Source: Clostridiales bacterium
Lineage (GTDB): Bacteria > Bacillota > Clostridia > Lachnospirales > Lachnospiraceae
Assembly: GCA_022770525.1 (NCBI GenBank)
Contig: JALEHN010000095.1
Coordinates: 1 to 55,550, forward strand
DNA length: 55,550 nucleotides
Reading direction: 5' to 3'
Shown here: positions 26,925 to 34,781 of the stretch, piece by piece
Layout: each line of letters opens with the position of its first letter
Numbering within the stretch: position 1 is the first letter of the stretch
The notes under the pieces: generated by a model
What the model saw: the letters and a program-made list of their open reading frames with translations, nothing else
The model's database searches: none
Told to the model about the DNA's origin: nothing
Made by a program: the position numbers and the translations under genes

Positions 26925-27230
26925 TTATCTTGCTGCCTCGAATTCAAAAGAACCCATGGCATTTGACGACTGACCCTTTAATGTTCCTTCTTCGGTCAGT
27001 TCGCCTTCCATCTTAAACTCCATTTCTCCGATAGGAATTTTAATCTGGAAAGTATATGAAAACTTATTGCCTTCAACCTTGCCGTTTTTAATTTCTGCCT
27101 GATTGCCATTGCCGCCATCGGTGATCACACCTGTCAGCACATCACCGTCAACCGCAAATTCATGGGTTGAAAACTGATCCCCCATATAAGTATGTACAAC
27201 AACATTCCATTTTCCTGCAAGTTCACTCAT
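26925..27230 (-). CDS. Small beta-rich protein of unknown function
   Basis: This 101-residue protein alternates short polar and hydrophobic stretches with many Gly turns (GKWNVVVHTYMGD, GDVLTGVITDGGNG, EGNKFSYTFQIKIPIGEMEFKMEGELTEEGTLKG). The pattern suggests a small beta-barrel, lipocalin-like fold. It has no signal peptide. It follows the UroD-family methyltransferase gene by about 97 bases on the same strand and ends at a terminator, so it may be cotranscribed and bind a related ligand; this is inference. I do not recognise the family. Confidence 0.6.
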   Translation of the reverse strand: MSELAGKWNVVVHTYMGDQFSTHEFAVDGDVLTGVITDGGNGNQAEIKNGKVEGNKFSYTFQIKIPIGEMEFKMEGELTEEGTLKGQSSNAMGSFEFEAAR

Positions 27231-27326
27231 TATAAAATACCTCCTGTTTTTTTATTCATCGACACCTCGTAAGAGATGCGTTTACTTACCCATAAATAGT
27301 TACCCCGATTTTGCTAAAACAAAATT

Positions 27327-28289
27327 TTACTTATCATACCTGCCGTACTCTGTGCCCTCATCATCAATCAGGGCATCAACGCCTTTAACCGTTGAAAACA
27401 TCACCGCAGAACCGCAGAGCAGACCGCCATCCTTTCCAAGGACATCAATACATCTGCGCACTTCACCGCGGATTTCTTCTTCGGTCGCACCCGGACGGTC
27501 TGTTACCTGAGGGTCAACACCACCCGCAAAAATCAGATTGCGTCCGTGTTTTTCCTTAATCGCTTTAAGGTTGTTTACCGGAGACACTGAATGCCATGAT
27601 TCAACGCCGATTTCCACAAGGTCATCAATAATCGGCTCAATATATCCACAGGAATGATGCATATAATGCATACCCAGATTGCGGCACGCCTCAACCATTC
27701 TGCGCTCAGGCTCTTTAAAAATCTCGCGCCAGAGATCCGGTGACATAAACATATTATTCTGATTGCCCCAGTCGTCATGCATCATCACAAAATCAGCATC
27801 CATGTACTTTTTAAAATAATACATCTGTTCAATCCGGTAATCCGCATAAGCATTGACAAAGTCAATATAATCTTCCGTATCATAGAGTGCGCATAAGCCA
27901 TTCTCAAATCCCATGATGGCATTGATTTTTTCAAAAGCGCCCATATTGCCGACAACGTAGCCCATAGTCGTATCTTTCTTTGCCCACATCGCCTTTGTAC
28001 GTCCGGCAATCATCTCCCAGTTTAAATCTTTCACGCTTGGAAATGTGATATAATCACGCCATTCTGTGATGTCATCAAACATAGAAAACCCCGGCTGTAC
28101 ATGGGTCATAAACTCCGGATGCGCAGGATCCAGCTCCCACGGCACGCCAAACCAGTCTTTGCCATTCATAAACAACGGACGGTCATTGATTTCCGGTGTA
28201 ATGAGCATTTGTGCGGCAATGTTCATCATCGGCACCCACTGTGGCAGCTTTCTGTCCCAGACAAGCTGCATATTCTCACGTTCTGTCAT
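27327..28289 (-). CDS. Uroporphyrinogen decarboxylase-family methyltransferase (MtaA/CmuA-like)
   Basis: This 320-residue TIM-barrel protein belongs to the URO-D family but has the zinc site of methylcobamide-dependent methyltransferases: His212-x-Cys214 (MHHSCGYIEP) and a later Cys292 (LLCGSAVM). Haem-pathway HemE lacks that site. Such enzymes move methyl groups between a corrinoid protein and a thiol or tetrahydrofolate-like acceptor, or demethylate small substrates. The start at 28289 follows AGGGGG. The corrinoid protein at 11238-11888 could be its partner, though it is 15 kb away. It is preceded by a LysR gene on the same strand, with inverted repeats in between. Confidence 0.87.
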   Translation of the reverse strand: MTERENMQLVWDRKLPQWVPMMNIAAQMLITPEINDRPLFMNGKDWFGVPWELDPAHPEFMTHVQPGFSMFDDITEWRDYITFPSVKDLNWEMIAGRTKAMWAKKDTTMGYVVGNMGAFEKINAIMGFENGLCALYDTEDYIDFVNAYADYRIEQMYYFKKYMDADFVMMHDDWGNQNNMFMSPDLWREIFKEPERRMVEACRNLGMHYMHHSCGYIEPIIDDLVEIGVESWHSVSPVNNLKAIKEKHGRNLIFAGGVDPQVTDRPGATEEEIRGEVRRCIDVLGKDGGLLCGSAVMFSTVKGVDALIDDEGTEYGRYDK

Positions 28290-28334
28290 ATAAAAACCCC
28301 CTTTAAAAAATATATCCATTTCAGATACCCATAC

Positions 28335-28360
28335 ATCGGTTTCAAATTAACAAAACCGAT
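28335..28360. promoter_or_regulatory. Inverted repeat upstream of the UroD-family gene
   Basis: ATCGGTTT and AAACCGAT form perfect 8-bp arms separated by 10 bases, 46 to 71 bases before the start codon. It is a candidate operator or leader hairpin. Confidence 0.45.
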
Positions 28361-28408
28361 CAAACGGAATAAAAATCCCTGCATATCTGCTTTATATGTA
28401 TACATCTT

Positions 28409-28426
28409 ACCATAAAAACCTATGGT
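28409..28426. promoter_or_regulatory. Candidate LysR-type binding site
   Basis: ACCATA and TATGGT form a perfect inverted repeat with a 6-base centre, about 120 bases before the UroD-family start. Spacing and A/T symmetry suit a LysR-type box, and a LysR gene lies directly beside it. Confidence 0.45.
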
Positions 28427-28447
28427 TTAAAATCACATAAAAAAAGC

Positions 28448-28474
28448 GTATTATCAACCCAAAGTTGATAATAC
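28448..28474 (-). terminator. Terminator of the LysR gene
   Basis: Perfect 11-bp arms (28448-28458 and 28464-28474) with a 5-base loop are followed on the minus strand by seven T residues. Confidence 0.85.
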
Positions 28475-28477
28475 ACT

Positions 28478-29368
28478 CTATATATTCAGTACATTTTCTT
28501 CCGCCATTGTATCCAGTACTTTCAATTTTCCTTTAAATCTGCTGTCTTTTGGATACATAGCCACTGTCGCGTATTCAAAACGGTATTCCTCGGGAAGATC
28601 AAAGTATTTATAGCCATCCCACTGCATGCTGTCAAACATTTTCGGGAATACCGCATAGTGTTCGCCGCTTTCAAGATTTGCAAGAAGTGAGCTGAAATTC
28701 GGCGCAAAATGCCTGCCATTGCTGCGGACATTCCTGTAAAAGCTGTCCGGTTCCAGAACTTTTGTCCGCTCATAGAGAAGAATCGGATATTTGGCCATAT
28801 CCTCTGCTGTCACCTTTTCTTTAACGACCCACGGATGGTACAATGAAACAATAATCTTGGCCGGCATCCTTTTAAAATACACAAGCTTCATTCCCGGCCA
28901 CTGCTCATACTGATGGGTGTTGGTCAGTACAAGATCCACCGTCCCTGACATCAGCCAATCATTGACCTCGTCAAGTTCACCACCAAACATCTCCACCTGC
29001 AGCTTTGGATCCGCAGCCTGCAGATACTGAACAACCGGATAGACCACCGTTTTCTTCGGAATTGCCTGAAAAAATCCGATTTTCAGTTTATTTTTCTGTT
29101 GCTCTTTATATGCGCTGACCGCACGGCATGCCTCTGTATATTTTCGCATCACTTCAGAAAACTGCGTCTGCACCACTTTTCCGAATTCGGTCAGTTCTAC
29201 AGTGCGGGTGGAACGGACAAACAGCTTCTCATCCAGTTCTTCCTCCAGTTTTATAATCTGCTTATTCAGTGCCTGAGGTGAAATAAAAAGCTCTCTTGCC
29301 GCCCGGCTGAAATTTTTTGTTTCCGCAACCTTTAAAAAATATTGAATTTTTCCAAAATCCATATTCAC
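28478..29368 (-). CDS. LysR-family transcriptional regulator
   Basis: This 296-residue protein has the N-terminal LysR winged helix (FLKVAETKNFSRAARELFISPQALNKQI) and a type 2 periplasmic-binding-like effector domain. The start is GTG at 29368 after GGGAGGG; an ATG two codons later is possible. It is followed by its own terminator and then by the UroD-family methyltransferase gene, so that gene is the likeliest target. Upstream lies a 24-bp minisatellite rather than an ordinary promoter region, which is unusual. Confidence 0.9.
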   Translation of the reverse strand: MNMDFGKIQYFLKVAETKNFSRAARELFISPQALNKQIIKLEEELDEKLFVRSTRTVELTEFGKVVQTQFSEVMRKYTEACRAVSAYKEQQKNKLKIGFFQAIPKKTVVYPVVQYLQAADPKLQVEMFGGELDEVNDWLMSGTVDLVLTNTHQYEQWPGMKLVYFKRMPAKIIVSLYHPWVVKEKVTAEDMAKYPILLYERTKVLEPDSFYRNVRSNGRHFAPNFSSLLANLESGEHYAVFPKMFDSMQWDGYKYFDLPEEYRFEYATVAMYPKDSRFKGKLKVLDTMAEENVLNI

Positions 29369-29386
29369 CAGCCAGCCCTCCCTGTC

Positions 29387-29559
29387 TGACCACGGCTTGC
29401 CCGCCTGTCTGAATGCGTCTTATTCGCCCTGTCCGGCCGCAGCTTATCTGACATGCGTCCTGCCTTACTGCGTCTTATCCGCCCTGCCTCACTGTGTCTT
29501 ATCCGCCTGTCTGAACGCGTCTTATTCGCCCTGTCTAACCGCAGCTTCATATCCGCTGC
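29387..29559. repeat. Degenerate 24-bp minisatellite
   Basis: Seven tandem units fill the gap between the acyl ligase and LysR genes. Four are exactly 24 bp and closely related (29410-29433, 29464-29487, 29488-29511, 29512-29535), with consensus near TGAAYGCGTCTTATYCGCCC followed by TGYC. One unit is 30 bp (29434-29463) and flanking units are more diverged. The tract is more GC-rich than its surroundings. The unit is a multiple of three and one frame stays open, but no ribosome site or known protein is evident. Confidence 0.75.
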
Positions 29560-29571
29560 AGACATCTGCGC

Positions 29572-31227
29572 TTATGATCGCTTCAAAAGACCTGCTTTCA
29601 TATCATCGGCAGCCATTTCTTTTGCCTTAAAATGCATCTTCTTACCGGTCGCAGTCATCGGTATCTCGCTAATAAAACGATAATATCTCGGTCGCTTGTA
29701 AGGTGACATCATCGGATGACCCATGCAATATTCTGTCAGATCACTGATTTTTAGTGACGGATCCGAAGATACGACGTAAGCCACAATGCTCTCACCCCTG
29801 GATTTGTCCGGCACACTGGTCACAATACAATCCGTTACTTTTGGATGCTCGTTTAAAATTTCTTCAATCTGTGTCGGATAAATATTTTCTCCGGCAACGA
29901 TAATCATATCATCTTTTCGTCCGAGAATCGTAATAAACTGATTTTCATCCCAGACAGCAAGATCGCCGGTATACATATATCCTTTATAAAACTTCGCCTT
30001 TGTCTGCTCCTCATTATTTGAATAACAGTAAGCTGATTTTGCCGGACTCTTTATGATGACTTCACCGATCTCCGTATTATCCTGCGCCACAAGATCATCC
30101 GGCTCGGCTCTTTCCTCAAGGGCTCTGACAACGACAACCTCGTCATCGGTACATGACCTTCCCGCCGTCCCCGCCATATCCGGCAGATCATACGGACGGA
30201 GGAATGTGTTCCAGAAGCTTTCTGTTGTTCCGTATCCATTGAAGATATTCGGCGAAAGCACCTTCTGGAAATAAATACACGCCGCCTTTTCCAGCGGACT
30301 TCCCATCGTAACAATACCTTTTAAAGAACTTAAATCATAGTGATATCTTTCCTGAGTTTTTGCCAGCATATTTAAAATCGAAGGCACACCCATCAGGAAA
30401 GTAATTTTATACTTCTCCACATATTCCAGACATGGCTTTGGCTGGAACTGGCGGTTAATGACCATTTCGCCGCCGGCATAAAGTGTCGGGTTCGGTCCGC
30501 CGGAATGCAGGCCGCCCCGATGAAACCACGGTGTCATATTCATCGTCTTATCTGTTGAATTTAACGGATAATGCATCAGTACATCGTGGGCGGACAAAAC
30601 TTCGTTAATATTATTGACAGGCACACCCTTCGGGAGATTTGTCGTTCCCGATGTATAAAGTCTTGTCACCTCGTCATAAATATGCGGTTTAAAATCAATG
30701 GCAGGATCTTCTTCGGAATAACCGCCGACATAATCCTCATAACGGATATGCCCGTCAGGAAGCTCTGCTTTTCCTGCCGCGTCGACCATAACGACCGCAT
30801 TCGGTCTGTAACTGATCATACTCAGTGCTTTCACAACTTTATCTTTAAATTCCGCATCGTAAATAAATACTTCCGGCTTTCCGTCTTCAATCAGCAGCGC
30901 TGTCTCGCCCGGCGCCAGTTTAAAATTGATTGGACTGTTGATCGCGCCGATTTTCTGCGGTGCAATATAGCAAAATACAAACTCGGCGCAATTCATCATC
31001 TGATACATGATCAGACTGTTTTTCTTTGCGCCTGACGCTTTCAATGCGTGCGCCAGTTTATTCGCTTCTTTATTCAACTCACTGTAGGTCCACGATTTAT
31101 CAAGCTCCGGGTCAAACATGGCACATTTGCTGCCAAAACGGCGTACATTACGCATAAACCCCTGAAGATAAGTGAAACTTGTCTCAAATGTTTCTTTAAA
31201 CATCTCAACGTCGTAAGTGAAATCCAT
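29572..31227 (-). CDS. AMP-forming acyl-CoA synthetase (ligase 1)
   Basis: This 551-residue adenylate-forming enzyme has the AMP-binding motif LYTSGTTNLPKGV, a GYGTTESF motif, YTGDLAVWDENQFITILGRKDD and the C-terminal catalytic lysine region TATGKKMHFK. It activates a carboxylic acid to an acyl adenylate and normally transfers it to CoA. The overall look resembles medium- or long-chain fatty acyl-CoA ligases, but substrate cannot be fixed. It follows a FabF-like ketosynthase gene by 119 bases on the same strand and is probably cotranscribed. Confidence 0.87.
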   Translation of the reverse strand: MDFTYDVEMFKETFETSFTYLQGFMRNVRRFGSKCAMFDPELDKSWTYSELNKEANKLAHALKASGAKKNSLIMYQMMNCAEFVFCYIAPQKIGAINSPINFKLAPGETALLIEDGKPEVFIYDAEFKDKVVKALSMISYRPNAVVMVDAAGKAELPDGHIRYEDYVGGYSEEDPAIDFKPHIYDEVTRLYTSGTTNLPKGVPVNNINEVLSAHDVLMHYPLNSTDKTMNMTPWFHRGGLHSGGPNPTLYAGGEMVINRQFQPKPCLEYVEKYKITFLMGVPSILNMLAKTQERYHYDLSSLKGIVTMGSPLEKAACIYFQKVLSPNIFNGYGTTESFWNTFLRPYDLPDMAGTAGRSCTDDEVVVVRALEERAEPDDLVAQDNTEIGEVIIKSPAKSAYCYSNNEEQTKAKFYKGYMYTGDLAVWDENQFITILGRKDDMIIVAGENIYPTQIEEILNEHPKVTDCIVTSVPDKSRGESIVAYVVSSDPSLKISDLTEYCMGHPMMSPYKRPRYYRFISEIPMTATGKKMHFKAKEMAADDMKAGLLKRS

Positions 31228-31270
31228 ATAAACTGCCTCTTCTCTATTAAATTCTTTTTAATGTCGCTTT

Positions 31271-31318
31271 AATGCTTGATTTATTGTTCGATTTAATGCT
31301 TGATTTATTGTTCGATTT
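31271..31318. repeat. Perfect 24-bp tandem duplication
   Basis: Two identical 24-bp units (31271-31294 and 31295-31318) lie in the short gap between the ketosynthase and ligase 1 genes. They are AT-rich and unrelated in sequence to the 24-bp minisatellite 1.7 kb away. Confidence 0.85.
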
Positions 31319-31346
31319 CAATTCTGTATTTATGAATCCCGATATT

Positions 31347-32576
31347 TTAGATTCTTTTCAAAATAATACTGGAGTTCTGACCGCCGAATCCGAACGCATT
31401 GGACATGGCGTATGTCATGTCTTTTGTACGGGCTGTATTTGGTACATAATCAAGGTCGCATTCCGGATCCGCATTTTCCAGATTAATTGTCGGCGGCACT
31501 GTCTGTGTGCAAAGTGCTTTCACACAGGCAATCACTTCAATAATTCCGCCGGCACCCATCATATGACCTGTCGCCCCTTTGGTTGAGCTTACGCATACTT
31601 TATAAGCAGCCTCGCCCATCGCCGCCTTAATGGCTTTTGTCTCAGCGATATCGCCTGCCGGCGTGCTTGTACCGTGAGCGTTAATATAATCGATCTGTGA
31701 AGGATTGATACCTGCTGAGACCATCGCCTTTTTCATGCAGGCTGCCGCACCGCTGCCATCAGGATTCGGTGCCGTCACATGATAAGCATCCGTGTTGTTG
31801 GCATATCCTGCCAATTCTGCGTATATACGGGCTCCCCGGGCTTTTGCGTGACTTTCGGTTTCCAGAATAATGGCACCGCCGCCTTCACCCATAATAAAAC
31901 CGTCTCTGTCTGCGTCAAACGGCCGGCATGCTTTTTCAGGATGTTCATTGTTTCTTGAAAGTGCATGGGCACCTGATAAACTCTGCATCACAAGGGGACA
32001 AAGGCTTGCTTCGCCGCCCACAACAACAACAGATTCGCACATACCGCCTTGAAGCATGGCTGCCCCCATCAAAACAGCATCGCCGCCTGAAGAACATGCT
32101 GTGCTGACAGTCAGGCTCGGTCCCTGGATATGATGGGCAATAGAAATCTGCGCAGCTGCCACATTACCCAAAATCTTCGGCACAAACCTCGGGCTTACAT
32201 TGCCCGACTTTGAATTTTCCATCTGCGTCTGTGTTGACGCAATTGTCGCCACACCATTCATGGCTGTTGCCATCACAATACCTGTTCTGTCCGGCTCGAT
32301 CTCCATAGCACTGTCTTTGATCGCCTCATCTGCCGCAACATAAGCGTACTGCATAAACAGATCGAGTTCGCGGATAAGTCGTTTTGGAATATAGTCCTCT
32401 GCTTTAAAATTTTTAACTTCCGCACCGATCTGCACATTCATCCCGGACGCGTCAAAACGAGTCAGCGGTCCGATACCGCAAGCGCCGTTAATTAATTGTT
32501 CCCAGAAATTTTCCACACCAATACCAATCGGGGTTACAGCACCCATACCTGTGATTACAATTTTTTCTTCATTCAT
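31347..32576 (-). CDS. FabF-like beta-ketoacyl synthase
   Basis: This 409-residue condensing enzyme has the full catalytic triad of KAS II: Cys161 (VSTACSSGG), His301 (NAHGTST) and His338 (KGATGHMMGAGG). It extends acyl chains by decarboxylative condensation with malonyl-ACP. It is not in a fatty acid synthesis operon; it lies between two AMP-forming ligases and no ACP, reductase or dehydratase gene is nearby. That suggests a specialised pathway rather than housekeeping fabF, but this is inference. The ATG follows GAGGGA. It is divergent from ligase 2. Confidence 0.9.
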   Translation of the reverse strand: MNEEKIVITGMGAVTPIGIGVENFWEQLINGACGIGPLTRFDASGMNVQIGAEVKNFKAEDYIPKRLIRELDLFMQYAYVAADEAIKDSAMEIEPDRTGIVMATAMNGVATIASTQTQMENSKSGNVSPRFVPKILGNVAAAQISIAHHIQGPSLTVSTACSSGGDAVLMGAAMLQGGMCESVVVVGGEASLCPLVMQSLSGAHALSRNNEHPEKACRPFDADRDGFIMGEGGGAIILETESHAKARGARIYAELAGYANNTDAYHVTAPNPDGSGAAACMKKAMVSAGINPSQIDYINAHGTSTPAGDIAETKAIKAAMGEAAYKVCVSSTKGATGHMMGAGGIIEVIACVKALCTQTVPPTINLENADPECDLDYVPNTARTKDMTYAMSNAFGFGGQNSSIILKRI

Positions 32577-32882
32577 TATGATTTTCCCTCATTATATAAA
32601 ATTTGCCTGCTTATTTCAATTTGCCGTAACTACTCAGAGCCGGCCTCCAAAAGGTTTCGCATTTCGTCGGTGTACGTAAACACTTTTTTAACAAAAAGCA
32701 AATGATTCTTTAACAGAAAAATTATAGCAAAATACACTACACATGTCAAATAATAGATATCAAACCACACATCATGTAGTTTCCATTACTACTTGACAGT
32801 GTATTTTCCAGGATATATAATATTACCAGTTTTGCCGCCCGAATCATGCGGCGAACAGTATATACGAAGGAGGTCCTTTATA
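32577..32882. promoter_or_regulatory. Divergent region, ketosynthase / ligase 2
   Basis: This region holds a copy of dispersed repeat family 1 (32626-32683), then AT-rich DNA, then a strong rightward promoter: TTGACA (32793-32798), a 17-base spacer and TATAAT (32816-32821). Between them, ACTACACATG and CATCATGTAGT form an imperfect inverted repeat (about 32735-32780), a candidate operator. AAGGAGGT precedes the TTG start of ligase 2. Confidence 0.7.
32626..32683. repeat. Dispersed repeat family 1, copy B (partial)
   Basis: This half-element begins GTAACTACTCAGAGCC and matches the reverse complement of the right half of the element at 41-182, with the TTCGCATTT core and the CGTCGGTGT segment. 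Confidence 0.7.
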
Positions 32883-34589
32883 TTGAACGAAATAAACAGT
32901 GAAGCTTTATTTAAGCCTGAATCCGGTGTTGCCGGTGCTTTTATAGAAACAGTAACCCATGACGGTATTCTGGAAAAAATACGATTTAAAAATGAAGATA
33001 AATTCAACTTCGGCTTTGACATTGTCGATGCCATTGCCGCAAAACTGCCGGACAAAACGGCCATGGTCCATGTATCCAATGAAAAAGAGGAACGCCGCCT
33101 GACTTTTGAAGATATAAGTAAAAACTCTTCCAAAGCCGCCAATTATTTCAAATCTCTCGGCATTAAAAAAGGTGACCATGTCATGCTTGTATTAAAACGC
33201 CATTACCAGTTCTGGTATGCCATCACTGCCCTTCATAAGCTGGGGGCCGTTGTCATTCCGACAACCAATCTTCTTGTCACAGAAGATTTCATTCACCGTT
33301 TCAATGCCGGTGAAGTTTCAGCCATTGTCTGCACCGCCGACGGCAAAACCGCCGGATACGCAGAAGAAGCTGCCCGCACATGTCCGGGGCTTCGCACAAA
33401 AATTCTTGTAACGACCAACGCAAGCGACGGCGCAGATCTGCTTCATCCTGAATGCGGCACACCATGGCACGACTTTAATAAGGAATCGGAAGCTTTTTCA
33501 GATGAATTTCCAAGACCTGAAGATGCTGCCTGCGGCGACGATCCGATGCTGATGTTTTTTACTTCCGGCACAACAGCCTATCCAAAAATTGCTGTTCATA
33601 ATTACAAATATCCTTTGGGGCATTTTATTACAGCCAAATACTGGCATCATGTCGACCCTGACGGCCTGCATTTTACCATCTCCGACACAGGATGGGGCAA
33701 GGCACTGTGGGGCAAACTTTACGGTCAGTGGATGTGCGAAGCCGCCATATTTACTTATGACTTTAATAATTTCGAGCCAAAAGACATTCTGGCAATGTTT
33801 GAAAAATACCATATTACAACATTCTGCGCACCGCCGACAATGTACCGTTTTATCATAAAGCTGGACATGAAAAAGTACGATCTTTCCGCTTTAAAATATG
33901 CCACCGTTGCCGGTGAGGCATTAAATCCTGAAGTATTTAACCGCTTCTATGAAGCAACAGGTCTGAAACTGATGGAAGGCTTCGGTCAGACCGAAACAAC
34001 ACTTTCCATCGCCAACCTCTACGGCATGGAGCCAAAACCGGGATCCATGGGTAAACCGACACCGCTTTATGATATTGACATTCAGCTGTCAGACGGCACA
34101 AGCGCCCCTGTCGGTGAAACCGGTGAAATCGTTATCCGTACCTCAGACCGTGTTCCTGACGGATTATTTGCCGGCTATTATAACGATGAAGAAAAAACGG
34201 CCGCAGCATGGCATGACGGCTATTACCATACCGGCGATACGGCTTACCGTGATGAAGACGGCTATTTCTGGTATGTCGGACGGGTTGATGACCTGATCAA
34301 ATCCGCCGGATACCGCATCGGACCTTTTGAAATTGAAAATGTCATCATGGAACTTCCATATGTCGTTGAATGTGCGGTCACTGCCCAGCCGGATGAAACC
34401 CGCGGTCAAACCATCAAGGCAACCATTGTTTTGACTGAAGGCACCGAAGGCACACCGAAACTCAAAAAAGAAATTCTCGCCTATGTGCGCAAGCATATGG
34501 CTGCCTATAAATGGCCGAGAATTATTGAATTTGCCAAGGAACTTCCAAAGACCATCAGCGGCAAAGTCCGCCGTGTGGAATTGAAATAA
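32883..34589 (+). CDS. AMP-forming acyl-CoA synthetase, ACSM-like (ligase 2)
   Basis: This 568-residue enzyme has the adenylation motifs FFTSGTTAYPKIAVHN, GFGQTET, YHTGDTAYRDEDGYFWYVGRVDD and the C-terminal lysine motif KTISGKVRR. The DLIKSAGYRIGPFEIE stretch is typical of the acetyl/medium-chain acyl-CoA synthetase (ACSM) branch, which also includes benzoate-CoA-type ligases. The start is TTG at 32883, eight bases after AAGGAGGT; the in-frame codon at 32793 lies in the promoter itself. It is divergent from the ketosynthase and has its own promoter and terminator. Confidence 0.88.
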   Translation: MNEINSEALFKPESGVAGAFIETVTHDGILEKIRFKNEDKFNFGFDIVDAIAAKLPDKTAMVHVSNEKEERRLTFEDISKNSSKAANYFKSLGIKKGDHVMLVLKRHYQFWYAITALHKLGAVVIPTTNLLVTEDFIHRFNAGEVSAIVCTADGKTAGYAEEAARTCPGLRTKILVTTNASDGADLLHPECGTPWHDFNKESEAFSDEFPRPEDAACGDDPMLMFFTSGTTAYPKIAVHNYKYPLGHFITAKYWHHVDPDGLHFTISDTGWGKALWGKLYGQWMCEAAIFTYDFNNFEPKDILAMFEKYHITTFCAPPTMYRFIIKLDMKKYDLSALKYATVAGEALNPEVFNRFYEATGLKLMEGFGQTETTLSIANLYGMEPKPGSMGKPTPLYDIDIQLSDGTSAPVGETGEIVIRTSDRVPDGLFAGYYNDEEKTAAAWHDGYYHTGDTAYRDEDGYFWYVGRVDDLIKSAGYRIGPFEIENVIMELPYVVECAVTAQPDETRGQTIKATIVLTEGTEGTPKLKKEILAYVRKHMAAYKWPRIIEFAKELPKTISGKVRRVELK

Positions 34590-34600
34590 CTGTAACCTTT

Positions 34601-34634
34601 AAGCGCCGCGCGTTTTACGTGCGGCGTTTAAAAG
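34601..34634 (+). terminator. Terminator of ligase 2
   Basis: GC-rich arms of 12 bases (34601-34612 and 34618-34629) pair with two wobble positions and are followed by TTTAAAAG. It lies 11 bases after the stop codon. Confidence 0.7.
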
Positions 34635-34688
34635 TTCAATGAAATCATAAGTGATTTATACCACACAAATTAATCACAAATTCTTCTT

Positions 34689-34716
34689 TACTTTAGTACC
34701 AAAAAGTAATAAAGTA
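34689..34716. promoter_or_regulatory. Inverted repeat upstream of the aminotransferase gene
   Basis: TACTTTAGTAC and GTAATAAAGTA are 11-bp arms with one mismatch and a 6-base spacer, about 66 bases before the start codon. A further TAACTAAAGTG half-site follows. It is a candidate operator for an unknown regulator. Confidence 0.4.
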
Positions 34717-34781
34717 TTAACTAAAGTGTGACTCGTCTTTTTGACACACAACGGATATACGGAAGAAAGCAGGTAATATTT

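Noticed and set aside
29387-29559. CRISPR-like array
   Set aside because: The units are contiguous and degenerate, without unique spacers of regular length, and no cas genes are near.
29365-29630. Open frames through the 24-bp repeat, both strands, as a possible repeat protein gene
   Set aside because: No ribosome binding site is seen, composition is simple and repeat-driven, and the frames are open only because 24 is a multiple of three.
32793-32882. Longer N-terminus of ligase 2 from the codon at 32793
   Set aside because: This stretch contains the -35 and -10 elements and has no ribosome binding site; AAGGAGGT supports the TTG at 32883.
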